Positions 41,634 to 49,819 of a stretch of DNA of 64,000 nt are shown piece by piece. Location: positions 186,001 to 250,000 of the forward strand of contig CAVTOZ010000008.1 of NCBI GenBank assembly GCA_963736505.1. The letters are read 5' to 3'. This stretch comes from Solirubrobacter sp963736505. GTDB taxonomy: Bacteria > Actinomycetota > Thermoleophilia > Solirubrobacterales > Solirubrobacteraceae. The first letter of the stretch is position 1; each line of letters begins with the position of its first letter. The translations under genes were made by a program, and so were the position numbers. The notes beneath the pieces are model-generated. The model was not told the origin of the DNA and did no database searches. It saw only the letters and a program-made list of their open reading frames with translations.

Positions 41634-42093
41634 GGAAGCCCAGGTCGACGTCGATCCGGCGCGCGGCGACGTCGACCGAGCGGATCGCGTCGCGCACCAT
41701 CGGGACGAGCAGCTCCGAGCCGTCCGGGCGGTCGACCTCGAGCACCTCGCAGCTCGGCAGCGCGCTCATGCGCCGCACGTAGCCGATCTCGACGTCGCCG
41801 TCGACGACCGCGCATCCGGCCAGCTCATGCGCCCAGTACTCGCCCTCCTCGAGCTCGAGCTCGCTCAAGGGGATGGTCAGCTCCGCCCCGCGCAGCGCCT
41901 CGGCGTCCTCGCGCGACGTCGCGCCTTCGAAGCGCAGGATCGGGTTGTCCTCGGTGCCGGCGCGGCGCACGAGCTTGCGCGCCACGGCTTCGACCCACAG
42001 GACGTCGCGGCCGCGCAGCAGCTCGACGTCGGCGCCGCCGACGTGGAAGGAACCGTCGAGCCCGTGAGGCCGGCCGACGCGGCCGGCGAACAC
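41623..42093 (-). CDS. rimM: Ribosome maturation factor RimM
   Basis: RimM assists 30S head assembly by binding S19. The 156-residue protein has the N-terminal GRVGRPHGLDGSFHV motif, the linker REDAEALRGAELTIP and the PRC-barrel half (EYWAHELAGCAVVDGDVEIGYV, then LLVPMVRDAI). GTG 42093 is chosen because it places the conserved AGRVGRPHG at the N-terminus; the frame continues upstream through khpA as a shadow. The khpA stop is 4 nt upstream. Confidence 0.94.
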   Translation of the reverse strand: MFAGRVGRPHGLDGSFHVGGADVELLRGRDVLWVEAVARKLVRRAGTEDNPILRFEGATSREDAEALRGAELTIPLSELELEEGEYWAHELAGCAVVDGDVEIGYVRRMSALPSCEVLEVDRPDGSELLVPMVRDAIRSVDVAARRIDVDLGFLEG

Positions 42094-42097
42094 GAAC

Positions 42098-42331
42098 TCA
42101 CTCGACGATGTCGACGAGGACGCGCCGGTTGTCCTTGACCGCGGCGGCCTTGACGACCGTGCGGAGGGCCTGCGCGGTGCGTCCCCCGCGTCCGATGACC
42201 TGGCCGTAGTCATCCTTGTCCACGCTCAACTCGAGCACGAGCGTTCCGTCGTCCTCCTCGAACTCCTCGACCGACACCTTGTCCGGATGGTCGACGAGCA
42301 GCCGCGCGAGGTAGTCGAGCAGCTCGCGCAT
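42098..42331 (-). CDS. khpA: KH-domain RNA-binding protein KhpA
   Basis: A 77-residue single KH domain with the GRGGRTAQALRTVVKAAA GxxG loop. KhpA works with KhpB/EloR in RNA binding and cell-envelope regulation and always lies between rpsP and rimM. Here it is 9 nt downstream of rpsP and 4 nt before rimM, in the same operon. Confidence 0.95.
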   Translation of the reverse strand: MRELLDYLARLLVDHPDKVSVEEFEEDDGTLVLELSVDKDDYGQVIGRGGRTAQALRTVVKAAAVKDNRRVLVDIVE

Positions 42332-42340
42332 CCCGCAGTG

Positions 42341-42580
42341 TTAGATGCCCTGCGTCTTGAGGAGCTTCTGGACCGGCTCCGACGGCTGCGCGCCGACCGA
42401 GAGCCAGTGACGGATGCGATCCTCCTTGAGGACGATCGTCGAGGGGTCGGTCTGCGGGTTGTAGCGACCGAGGACCTCGATGAAGCGACCGTCGCGCGGA
42501 GAGCGCGAGTCGGCCACGACGACCCGCCACTGCGGATCCTTCTTCCCGCCGACGCGGGTGAGTCTCATTGCGACTGCCAT
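42341..42580 (-). CDS. rpsP: 30S ribosomal protein S16
   Basis: S16 stabilises the 30S body. The 79-residue protein starts MAVAMRLTRVGGKKDPQWRVVVADSRSPRDGRFIEVLGRYNP, canonical for the family. The first ATG (42580) is preferred over the internal ATG because the usual start is MAVKIRL-like. It begins the ribosome-maturation operon. TATCCT lies 11 nt before the start and may be its -10, though the ffh stop is only 22 bp upstream. Confidence 0.96.
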   Translation of the reverse strand: MAVAMRLTRVGGKKDPQWRVVVADSRSPRDGRFIEVLGRYNPQTDPSTIVLKEDRIRHWLSVGAQPSEPVQKLLKTQGI

Positions 42581-42602
42581 ATCGGCGCGGCAGGATAGCG
42601 CG

Positions 42603-43934
42603 TTAGCGCCTTCCCATCATCTGGCCCAGGTCGGGCATCTTGCCCTGCTGGATGCCGCGCATCATCTTGCGCATCTGCTCGAACTGCTTGACGAGCTGGT
42701 TGACCTGCTGGACCGTCACGCCCGAGCCCTTGGCGATCCGCAGCCGCCGCGAGCCCTTGATCAGCTCCGGCCGGCGGCGCTCCTCGGGCGTCATCGCGAG
42801 GATGATCGCCTCGACGCGGTCCATCTCCTTCTCGTCGACGTTCATCTTCGAGAGCTGATGGCCGGCGAGCCCGGGGATCATGCCCAGCAGCGACGTCAGC
42901 GGGCCCATCTTGCGGATCCGCTTGAGCTGGTCCAGGAAGTCCTCGAGCGTGAACTGGTTCTTGCGCAGCTTGCGCTCCAGCTCCTTGGCCTCGTCGGCGT
43001 CGACCTGCTGCTCGGCGCGCTCGATGAAGCTCAGGACGTCGCCCATCCCCAGGATGCGCTGCGACATCCGGTCCGGGTGGAACTTCTCGAAGTCGCCCAG
43101 CTTCTCGCCCGTGGACGCGAACAGGATCGGCTTGCCGGTGACCGCCTTGACCGACAGCGCGGCGCCGCCGCGGGCGTCGCCGTCGAGCTTGGAGAGCACC
43201 ACGCCGTCGAACTGCGCCGTCTCGGCGAACTGCTCGGCGACGTTGACGGCGTCCTGGCCGGTCATGGCGTCGACGACGAGCAGCACGACGTGCGGCTTGA
43301 CGCGCTTCTTGATGTTCGCCAGCTCCGCCATCAGCGCCTCGTCGACGTGCAGGCGGCCGCTCGTGTCGACGATCAGCACGTCCTTGCCGTCGCGCTTGGC
43401 CTGGTCGAGCGCCCAGCCGGCGATGTCGACCGGGTCCTTGTCGGTGCCCTGCTCGTAGACCGTCGCGCCGGCCTGGCCGCCGACCTTGATCAGCTGCTCG
43501 ACCGCGGCGGGCCGGTACACGTCGCACGCGGCGACCGCGACCGACGAGCCGTTCTGCTCCTTCAGCAGCTTGGCCAGCTTGGCCGTCGCCGTCGTCTTGC
43601 CGGAGCCCTGCAGGCCGGCCATCAGGATCACGGTGGGAGGACGCGGCGAGAACGTGATCCCCGCCGACTGGCCGCCCATCAGCGCGGTCAGCTCCTCGTT
43701 GACGATCTTGACGACCTGCTGGCCGGGGTTGAGCTGCTTCAGGACCTCGATCCCGAGCGCGCGCTCCTTGACGGTCGACGTGAACTGCTTGACGACCTTG
43801 AAGTTGACGTCGGCCTCGAGCAGGGCGAGCCGGATCTCGCGCATCGCCTTGTTGACGTCATCCTCAGTCAGCGCACCGCGCTGGCGGACGCCGGCGAGCG
43901 TGCCCTGCAGCTTCTCAGACAGCGAATCGAACAC
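42603..43934 (-). CDS. ffh: Signal recognition particle protein Ffh
   Basis: Ffh (SRP54) binds signal peptides and the 4.5S RNA for co-translational targeting. The 443-residue protein has the N domain, the G domain with GLQGSGKTT, CDVYRPAAVEQL, IVDTSGRLH and LSKLDGDARGG, then the Met-rich M domain (GSGVTVQQVNQLVKQFEQMRKMM). GTG start; TAGAGT ends 8 nt upstream. It is divergent from the transhydrogenase gene with 19 bp between starts. Confidence 0.97.
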   Translation of the reverse strand: MFDSLSEKLQGTLAGVRQRGALTEDDVNKAMREIRLALLEADVNFKVVKQFTSTVKERALGIEVLKQLNPGQQVVKIVNEELTALMGGQSAGITFSPRPPTVILMAGLQGSGKTTATAKLAKLLKEQNGSSVAVAACDVYRPAAVEQLIKVGGQAGATVYEQGTDKDPVDIAGWALDQAKRDGKDVLIVDTSGRLHVDEALMAELANIKKRVKPHVVLLVVDAMTGQDAVNVAEQFAETAQFDGVVLSKLDGDARGGAALSVKAVTGKPILFASTGEKLGDFEKFHPDRMSQRILGMGDVLSFIERAEQQVDADEAKELERKLRKNQFTLEDFLDQLKRIRKMGPLTSLLGMIPGLAGHQLSKMNVDEKEMDRVEAIILAMTPEERRRPELIKGSRRLRIAKGSGVTVQQVNQLVKQFEQMRKMMRGIQQGKMPDLGQMMGRR

Positions 43935-43953
43935 TCAGAAAGACTCTACCCCC

Positions 43954-45345
43954 GTGGAACTCGACCTCCTCGTCATCGGCTCCGGACCCGGCGGCCAGCG
44001 CGCCGCCATCCAGGCCGCCAAGCTGGGCCGCCATGTCGCGGTGGCCGAACGCCACGGGAGCCTCGGCGGCGTCTCGATCCATACCGGGACGATCCCGTCC
44101 AAGACGCTGCGCCAGGCCGTGCTCGAGCAGCTCGCCACGCGCCCGCTCGACGTGCTCGACCCGACGCGCGTCGAGGAGACCGAGCGGCTCGCGATCCAGC
44201 AGCTGCTCGACCGCGCGGCCGCCGTCGTGGCGGCCGAGACGGCGATCACGCGCGAGCAGTTCCGCCGCAACCGCGTCGGGCTGCTGCCCGGCGACGCCGT
44301 CTTCCAGGACGATCGCACCGTCCGGATCGAGGGCACCGACGAGGTCGTCCGCGCCAAGCGGATCATCATCGCGGTCGGCACGCGGCCCGCGCGGCCCGCG
44401 TCGGTCGCGTTCGACGACCGCACGATCATCGACTCCGACGGGCTGCTCAAGCTCGACAGCCGCGTGCCGCGCACGATGACCGTCGTCGGCGCCGGCGTGA
44501 TCGGCGTCGAGTACGCGTCGATGTTCGGCCTGCTCGGCGCGAAGGTGACGGTCGTCGACCAGCGCGACCGCGTGCTGCCGTGGCTCGACGGCGAGATCGG
44601 CGAGGCGCTGCAGTACCTGCTGCGGCGCCACAACGTCACGTTCCGGCTGCGCGAGAAGGTCGACGCGGTCGAGGCGATCGAAGGCCGCGGCGCCAAGCTC
44701 CGGCTCGCCTCCGGCAAGGAGATCATGTCCGAGACGGTGCTCTACGCGACCGGGCGCCAGGGCGACACCGACCGGCTCGGGCTCGCGTGCACGGGGCTGG
44801 AGGTCGACAAGCGCGGGCGGCTGAAGGTCGACGCCGAGTACCGCACGACGGTGCCGCACATCTTCGCCGTCGGCGACGTCGCCGGCGGAGCCGGGCTCGC
44901 CGCGACGGCGATGGAGCAGGGCCGGCTCGCCGCGCTGCGCGCGTTCGACCAGCCGGTGACCGAGCTGCCCGAGCTGATCCCGATCGGCGTCTACGCGATC
45001 CCCGAGGTCGCGATGGTCGGCCGCACCGAGGAGGCGCTGACCGACGCCGCCGTGCCGTACGTGTGCGGGGTCGCGCGCTGGAGCGAGCTCGCGCGCGGCG
45101 TCATCACCGGCGACCGCGACGGGCTGCTGAAGCTGCTCGTCTCGCTCGAGGACCGCCGGATCCTCGGCGTGCACGTGCTCGGCACCGGAGCCACCGAGCT
45201 CGTGCACATCGGGCAGGCGGTGATGGCCTTCGGGGCCGGAGGCCTGGACTTCCTCGTCACCGCGGTCTTCAACTACCCGACGTTCGCCGAGTCCTACAAG
45301 GTCGCCGCGCTGGACGCGGCGAACCGGATCAACGCGATCGGCTAG
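43954..45345 (+). CDS. sthA: Soluble NAD(P)+ transhydrogenase (SthA-type flavoprotein)
   Basis: A 463-residue flavoprotein of the disulfide-reductase family: FAD motif VIGSGPGGQRAAIQAAKLG, NAD motif VVGAGVIGVEYASMF, the second FAD motif IFAVGDVAG and the dimerisation domain. The segment that carries the redox-active Cys pair in lipoamide dehydrogenase reads GGVSIHTGTIPSKTLR, with no Cys, so it cannot be a disulfide reductase and fits SthA, which balances NADPH and NADH. The short VELDLLVIGSG N-terminus supports GTG 43954. Confidence 0.9.
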   Translation: MELDLLVIGSGPGGQRAAIQAAKLGRHVAVAERHGSLGGVSIHTGTIPSKTLRQAVLEQLATRPLDVLDPTRVEETERLAIQQLLDRAAAVVAAETAITREQFRRNRVGLLPGDAVFQDDRTVRIEGTDEVVRAKRIIIAVGTRPARPASVAFDDRTIIDSDGLLKLDSRVPRTMTVVGAGVIGVEYASMFGLLGAKVTVVDQRDRVLPWLDGEIGEALQYLLRRHNVTFRLREKVDAVEAIEGRGAKLRLASGKEIMSETVLYATGRQGDTDRLGLACTGLEVDKRGRLKVDAEYRTTVPHIFAVGDVAGGAGLAATAMEQGRLAALRAFDQPVTELPELIPIGVYAIPEVAMVGRTEEALTDAAVPYVCGVARWSELARGVITGDRDGLLKLLVSLEDRRILGVHVLGTGATELVHIGQAVMAFGAGGLDFLVTAVFNYPTFAESYKVAALDAANRINAIG

Positions 45346-46388
45346 CCAGGCGGCGGCGGGATGTGCCCGCCCGGCTGGGACGCGCTCTCGGCCGCCTCCG
45401 ACGCCTCGCGGGCCGCGCGCGCGGCCTCCTCGGCGTCGGCGGCCGCCTTGGCGTCGATCTCCGCCGTGCTGCGCGCCGGGCGGGGGCGCGGCGGAGGCGG
45501 AGGCGGGGAGCCGCCCTCCGGCGGGGCCCCGAAGCGCTGTGCGAGCCCGCCCAGCGCCTGTGAGAACTCCGACGGGATGACCCACACCTTGTTCGCGTTG
45601 CCCTGCGCGAGCTGCGGCAGCATCTGCAGATACTGGTAGGAGAGCAGCGCCGGGTCGGGCGCGCCGTCGTGGATCGCGCCGAAGACGGTCTCGATCGCCT
45701 TCGCCTCGCCCTCGGCCTTGAGGATCGCGGCGGTGCGGGCGCCCTCGGCGCGCAGCACGGCCGACTGCTTCTCGCCCTCGGCGGTGAGGATCTGCGACTG
45801 CTTGACGCCCTCGGCGGTGAGGATCGTCGCGCGGCGGTCGCGCTCGGCCCGCATCTGCTTCTCCATCGCCTCCTGCACCGTGCGCGGCGGCTCGACCGAC
45901 TTCAGCTCGACGCGGTTGACGCGGATGCCCCAGCGGCCCGTCGCCTCGTCGAGCACGGCGCGCAGCTGGTTGTTGATGTTGTCGCGCGAGGTCAGCGTGT
46001 CCTCGAGCGTCATGCCGCCGATCACGTTGCGCAGCGTCGTGACGGTGAGCTGCTCGATCGCCTGCAGCGGGTTGGCGACCTCGTACGTCGCCGCGCGCGG
46101 GTCGGTGACGGTGAAGTAGATGACGGTGTCGATCCCGACGACCAGGTTGTCCTCGGTGATCACCGGCTGCGGCGGGAAGGTGACGACCTGCTCGCGCAGG
46201 TCGATCAGCGGCTTCACGCGATCGATGAACGGCACGATCAGCGTCAGCCCCGGTTCCAGGGTGCGCGAGTAGCGGCCGAGCCGCTCCACGACCCCGGCCC
46301 GCGCCTGCGGCACGATCCGGACGCCCATTGCCGCGACGATGAACACGAACAGCGCGATGACGATCAACGCGATCAAGCCGGCGGTCAT
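45342..46388 (-). CDS. SPFH/band-7 protein (paraslipin, QmcA-like)
   Basis: A 348-residue membrane scaffold: N-terminal membrane helix (about 5-25), SPFH domain with VERLGRYSRTLEPGL and AIEQLTVTTLRNVIGGMTLEDTLTSRDNIN, then a coiled-coil region rich in AEGEKQ repeats and a Pro/Ala/Glu tail. Such proteins organise membrane microdomains and quality control of membrane proteins. It lies 15 nt downstream of the NfeD gene, the usual partner. The end overlaps the transhydrogenase stop by 4 bp. Confidence 0.93.
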   Translation of the reverse strand: MTAGLIALIVIALFVFIVAAMGVRIVPQARAGVVERLGRYSRTLEPGLTLIVPFIDRVKPLIDLREQVVTFPPQPVITEDNLVVGIDTVIYFTVTDPRAATYEVANPLQAIEQLTVTTLRNVIGGMTLEDTLTSRDNINNQLRAVLDEATGRWGIRVNRVELKSVEPPRTVQEAMEKQMRAERDRRATILTAEGVKQSQILTAEGEKQSAVLRAEGARTAAILKAEGEAKAIETVFGAIHDGAPDPALLSYQYLQMLPQLAQGNANKVWVIPSEFSQALGGLAQRFGAPPEGGSPPPPPPRPRPARSTAEIDAKAAADAEEAARAAREASEAAESASQPGGHIPPPPG

Positions 46389-46403
46389 GCGTTCAGCCCC
46401 TCC

Positions 46404-46835
46404 TTAGTCCCTCACGAGCGCGGTCGCGCCCCTGATCTCGAGCACCTGCACCCGCGCTCCGGGCTCGTAGGTCTCGTCGTCGACGTACGCGCGCGCAGTC
46501 CAGATCTCGCCGTCCAGCTTCACGCATCCGACGCCTTCGGCGTTCGCGATGCGCTCCACGACGGTCGCCGTCTGTCCCACCAGCGCCGCGGTCCCGGTCT
46601 TGATCTTCGACCTGCTGCGGGCGTGCTCGCGCGCGATCGGGCGCAGCGCGGCAAGGAGCAGGATCGAGACCACGATGAACGCGGCCCACTCGATCGTCGC
46701 GCCCGCGCCGGCGGCGGCGAGCAGCGCCGCGATCCCGGCGCCGCCCGCGAACGGGGCGAGGAACAGGCCCGTCGTGGCGAGCTCGCCGAGGGCGAAGATC
46801 ACGGCCGCGATGAGCCAGAGCACCCAGGGGTCCAT
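46404..46835 (-). CDS. NfeD-family membrane protein
   Basis: A 143-residue short NfeD: three N-terminal membrane helices (about 4-75) and a C-terminal OB-fold domain (TGTAALVGQTATVVERIANAEGVGCVKLDGEIWTARA). It lacks the ClpP-like protease domain of long NfeD. Short NfeD proteins pair with SPFH proteins, and the SPFH gene follows directly. Confidence 0.92.
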   Translation of the reverse strand: MDPWVLWLIAAVIFALGELATTGLFLAPFAGGAGIAALLAAAGAGATIEWAAFIVVSILLLAALRPIAREHARSRSKIKTGTAALVGQTATVVERIANAEGVGCVKLDGEIWTARAYVDDETYEPGARVQVLEIRGATALVRD

Positions 46836-46862
46836 ATCTGAGAGCGATCGTAGACGCCGTGG

Positions 46863-47861
46863 CTAAGCGGTGAGCAAAGCGCGCGCGAAGTCGTCGGCGT
46901 CGAATGGGCGCAGGTCCTCCAGCTGCTCGCCGATCCCGATCAGCTTCACCGGGATGCCGAGCTCGTTCGCGATCGCGAGCGCGATCCCGCCCTTCGCGGT
47001 CCCGTCGAGCTTGGTCAGGATGATGCCGGTCACGTCGACGGCCTCGCCGAACAGCTTCGCCTGGCGGACGCCGTTCTGGCCGGTGGTCGCGTCGACGGTC
47101 ATCAGCGTCTCGTGCGGCGCGCCCGGGAGCTGCTTGGCGATCACGCGGCGGACCTTGGAGAGCTCCTCCATCAGGTTCGCCTGCGTGTGCAGGCGGCCGG
47201 CGGTGTCGATGATCACGACGTCGGCGCCGCGCTCGCGCCCGCGGGCGATCGCGTCGAAGGCGACGGCGCCGGGGTCGGAGCCCTCGGGGCCCTTGATCAC
47301 GTCGACGCCGGCGCGCTCGCCCCAGCGCTCGAGCTGCTCGACGGCGGCCGCGCGAAACGTGTCGGCGGCGCCGACGACGACCGTCTGGTTGAGCGTGTTG
47401 CGCAGGTGCCAGGCGAGCTTGCCGATCGTCGTCGTCTTGCCGGTGCCGTTGACGCCGACGACGAGGATCACGGCCGGCTCGGCGCGCAGGTCGATCCGGT
47501 CGGAGCCCGTGCGGGCGAGCTCGGCGAGGAGCTCCGCGAGCCGGTTGGTGAGCGCCTCGCCGCCGCTGATCGCTCCGTCCTCGGCCTCGCGCTCGAGCTT
47601 CTCGACCACCTGGGCGGTCGTGGTCGCGCCGACGTCGGCATAGATCAGCGCCTCCTCGAGCCGCTCCCAGGTCTGCTCGTCGAGGTCGCCCTCGAACAGC
47701 GTCGCCTGGACCTCGGCGGCGAGCGCCTCGCGCGTCTTGCGCATGTTCTCGCGCAGACGGCGGAAGAAGCCGCGGCGGCTCTCCTCGCGCTCGATCTCGG
47801 GCTCGGGAGCCGGCACGTGGTCGCCTTCGATCATGAACAGGTCGTACCAGTCGCGGGCCAT
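46863..47861 (-). CDS. ftsY: Signal recognition particle receptor FtsY
   Basis: FtsY is the SRP receptor at the cytoplasmic membrane. The 332-residue protein has a short acidic N-terminus, the N domain (RRLRENMRKTREALAAEV), then the G domain with GVNGTGKTTTIGKLA, ADTFRAAAVEQL, IDTAGRLHTQ and LTKLDGTAKGG. ATG 47861 is preferred (TATCCT lies 10 nt upstream). The divergent GNAT gene begins 22 bp away. ffh and ftsY are both in this window, about 3 kb apart. Confidence 0.96.
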   Translation of the reverse strand: MARDWYDLFMIEGDHVPAPEPEIEREESRRGFFRRLRENMRKTREALAAEVQATLFEGDLDEQTWERLEEALIYADVGATTTAQVVEKLEREAEDGAISGGEALTNRLAELLAELARTGSDRIDLRAEPAVILVVGVNGTGKTTTIGKLAWHLRNTLNQTVVVGAADTFRAAAVEQLERWGERAGVDVIKGPEGSDPGAVAFDAIARGRERGADVVIIDTAGRLHTQANLMEELSKVRRVIAKQLPGAPHETLMTVDATTGQNGVRQAKLFGEAVDVTGIILTKLDGTAKGGIALAIANELGIPVKLIGIGEQLEDLRPFDADDFARALLTA

Positions 47862-47882
47862 CGGGTCCGGCAGGATAGAGGC

Positions 47883-48350
47883 GTGATCGAGGTACGAGTG
47901 GTGCGGGGCGACGAGCCGGTCGCGCTTTCGCTGCTGGCGGAGATGGAGGCCGAGGTCGAGGCGACGCTCGGCCCGGTGACGCCGGAGCGGACGTCGGTGG
48001 TCTCGCCGGCCGAGATGAGCCCTCCCGGCGGCGCCTACGTGGTCGTCGTCGAGGATGGCGTCGCGGTCGCCGGCGGCGGCTTGCGGCGGCTCGCGGACGG
48101 CGTCTGCGAGATCAAGCGGATGTGGACCGCGCCGGCGGCGCGCGGGCGCGGCCACGGGCGGCGGCTGCTGGCGGGGCTCGAGGACGCGGCGCGGGAGCTG
48201 GGCTATGTGCGCGTGCGGCTCGACACCGCCGCGCCGATGGAGGCCGCGAAGGCGATCTACACGTCCTCGGGCTACGAGCCGATCCCCGACTACAACGGGA
48301 ACGGTTACGCCGCGTTCTGGGGTGAGAAGCGGCTGTATCCTGGGCGTTGA
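47883..48350 (+). CDS. GNAT N-acetyltransferase
   Basis: A 155-residue acetyltransferase with IKRMWTAPAARGRGHGRRLLAGLEDAARELGYVRVRLDTAAP, where the R-G-R-G-H-G loop is the acetyl-CoA pyrophosphate site, and a C-terminal IYTSSGYEPIPDYNGN motif as in small-molecule GNATs. The substrate is unknown. GTG start. Its stop overlaps the start of the next gene (TGATG). Confidence 0.9.
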   Translation: MIEVRVVRGDEPVALSLLAEMEAEVEATLGPVTPERTSVVSPAEMSPPGGAYVVVVEDGVAVAGGGLRRLADGVCEIKRMWTAPAARGRGHGRRLLAGLEDAARELGYVRVRLDTAAPMEAAKAIYTSSGYEPIPDYNGNGYAAFWGEKRLYPGR

Positions 48351-48688
48351 TGTCCAGCGCGGATCTGCACGACGCCCGCGAGTCCCTCGCCTACTGGGAG
48401 TCGCGCGCCCGCGCGCTGCCGCTGCGGGCGGTCCGCCGCCGGCGCGAGGCGCGGGCGATGGCGCTGCGCTGGAGCCTGCGGGTGCGTGACGCCGAGCGCT
48501 CCACCTACGGCGACGGCGTGCTCGGGACGCTGCTGATGCTCGCGTTCGAGCGCCGGCTCCCGCTGCGAGTCCGCCGCTCCTCGCGCCGGCTGGCGCGGAT
48601 GGCGGTCGGCGTGTCGGCGGCGCTCGTCGCCGCCTGCGGCGCGCTCGTCGTGCTCGCCGTCGCGGCGGTCGCGCAGCTGTTCTTCTAG
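48350..48688 (+). CDS. Small membrane protein, unknown function
   Basis: A 112-residue protein with an Arg-rich amphipathic N-terminal part (ALPLRAVRRRREARAMALRW) and one C-terminal membrane helix (about 85-112, VGVSAALVAACGALVVLAVAAVAQLFF). The positive-inside rule predicts a cytoplasmic N-terminus and a C-tail anchor. It is translationally coupled to the GNAT gene by TGATG. No family recognised. Confidence 0.6.
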   Translation: MSSADLHDARESLAYWESRARALPLRAVRRRREARAMALRWSLRVRDAERSTYGDGVLGTLLMLAFERRLPLRVRRSSRRLARMAVGVSAALVAACGALVVLAVAAVAQLFF

Positions 48689-48762
48689 CTGCGGCCGCTG
48701 AGATAGCCGCCGACGACGAAGCCGACGACGCAGCCGATCAGGCAGAAGACCAAGAGGACCAT
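48685..48762 (-). CDS. Very small membrane peptide (25 aa)
   Basis: MVLLVFCLIGCVVGFVVGGY followed by LSGRS is a complete ORF predicting one transmembrane helix with Gly-zipper spacing. It overlaps the end of the cupin gene in another frame and ends against the convergent small membrane protein gene. A GAGG-like ribosome site lies 11-14 nt upstream. It could be a genuine small protein, but length alone cannot prove it. Confidence 0.35.
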   Translation of the reverse strand: MVLLVFCLIGCVVGFVVGGYLSGRS

Positions 48763-49109
48763 GGCGCAGAGCCTACCTCGCGGAGGAGCACGTAGGTCTT
48801 GCGGACGGTGCGGCGGACGTCCCAGTGCCCGCGCCAGCCGGCCGGCACGGTGAGCGTGCGGCCCGCGCGGACCTCGTGGACGGTGCCGTCCTCGCCGGTC
48901 ACGATCGCGTCGCCGGCGATGAACTGCATGTGCTCGACGTACGGGCCGTGGACGGCGTCGAACGAGCCCGGCGTGACCTCCCAGATGCCGATCTCGGTCC
49001 GGTCGTCCGCATAGAGCACGCGCTCGGCGGTGCACGCCTCGCCGGCGCCGGCGCCGGGCATCTGGCCGGTCGCGGTCAGGGCGGTCCACATCACGTCGAC
49101 GGTGTCCAT
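48738..49109 (-). CDS. Cupin-domain protein
   Basis: A 123-residue single cupin (DUF861-like): TEIGIWEVTPGSFDAVHGPYVEHMQFIAGDAIVTGEDG, then GRTLTVPAGWRGHWDVRRTVRKTYVL. The usual metal-binding His/Glu set is partly present (VEHMQF, GHWDV). Small cupins act as isomerases, oxygenases or binding proteins, and the substrate is unknown. It is downstream of the glyoxalase-like gene on the same strand. Confidence 0.8.
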   Translation of the reverse strand: MDTVDVMWTALTATGQMPGAGAGEACTAERVLYADDRTEIGIWEVTPGSFDAVHGPYVEHMQFIAGDAIVTGEDGTVHEVRAGRTLTVPAGWRGHWDVRRTVRKTYVLLREVGSAPWSSWSSA

Positions 49110-49143
49110 GCGTCGTCTGACGCCGGCCGCGGGCGGCGTGTTC

Positions 49144-49506
49144 CTACGTGTGCATCGCGACGTTGATGACGCGGCCGTCGGGGTCGCGCACGAAGAAGCG
49201 GCGGATGCCCCACGGCTCGTCGGTCAGCGGGTAGACGATGTCCAGCCCGCGGCGGACGGCGTCGGCGTGCAGCGCGTCGACGTCTTCGACCTCGACCGAC
49301 GCGTGCGCCTCGCTGATCCCGCGGTCGACGCCGGGCTTGGCCCGGTCGGCGATCGTGATCTGCGCGGTGCGGTTGCTCGGGCTCGCGAACATCAGGAAGC
49401 CCGGCTCGTCCATCGCGACGTCGAAGCCGAGGAAGCCGGCGTAGAACTCGCGCGTCTCCGGCATCGCGTCCGACACGAAGTTCGGGACGGCGCGGCGGAT
49501 GCTCAT
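49144..49506 (-). CDS. Glyoxalase/VOC-superfamily protein
   Basis: A 120-residue vicinal-oxygen-chelate protein: AVPNFVSDAMPETREFYAGFLGFDVAMDEPGFLMF, then HASVEVEDVDALHADAVRRG and GIRRFFVRDPDGRVINV. The fold is shared by dioxygenases, resistance proteins and isomerases. Its ATG overlaps the stop of the triplet-repeat protein gene (ATGA), so it is coupled to it and thus to smc. Confidence 0.87.
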   Translation of the reverse strand: MSIRRAVPNFVSDAMPETREFYAGFLGFDVAMDEPGFLMFASPSNRTAQITIADRAKPGVDRGISEAHASVEVEDVDALHADAVRRGLDIVYPLTDEPWGIRRFFVRDPDGRVINVAMHT

Positions 49507-49817
49507 CGCCGGCCGATGACGCCGACCGCGTTGCGCAACCCGACGGCGCCGACGCAGGCGACGCAGTTCACGCACCCGACGCAGCCGATGCAGGCGATGC
49601 AGCCGACGTTGCCGATGCCGCCGAGGATGCCGGCGGAGAGGACGACGGCGCTGCTCGAGGCGACGCCGGCCGAGCCGACGACGGCGGCACTTCCCGCCAC
49701 GCCCGCGGAGCCGACCACGCCGAGGGAGCCGGCAACGCCGGCCGAGCCGACCACGCCGAGGGAGCCCGCGACGCCCGCCGAGCCGGTGACGCCGATCGAT
49801 TGCTCGACGGCCGGCAT
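49503..49817 (-). CDS. Glycine-triplet/hexad repeat protein with cysteine array
   Basis: This 104-residue protein is built almost wholly from six-residue units (17 hexads plus RR), i.e. Gly or Ala at nearly every third position. The first part repeats SAGVAG/SLGVVG; the later part is CIACIGCVGCVNCVACVG, six Cys spaced by three; the end is AVGLRNAVGVIG. Its ATG is 2 nt behind the smc stop and its stop overlaps the VOC gene (ATGA), which argues that it is translated. No catalytic motif, signal peptide or charge cluster is visible. Related arrays occur in unnamed actinobacterial proteins as far as I recall. Function unknown. Confidence 0.7.
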   Translation of the reverse strand: MPAVEQSIGVTGSAGVAGSLGVVGSAGVAGSLGVVGSAGVAGSAAVVGSAGVASSSAVVLSAGILGGIGNVGCIACIGCVGCVNCVACVGAVGLRNAVGVIGRR

Positions 49818-49819
49818 GC

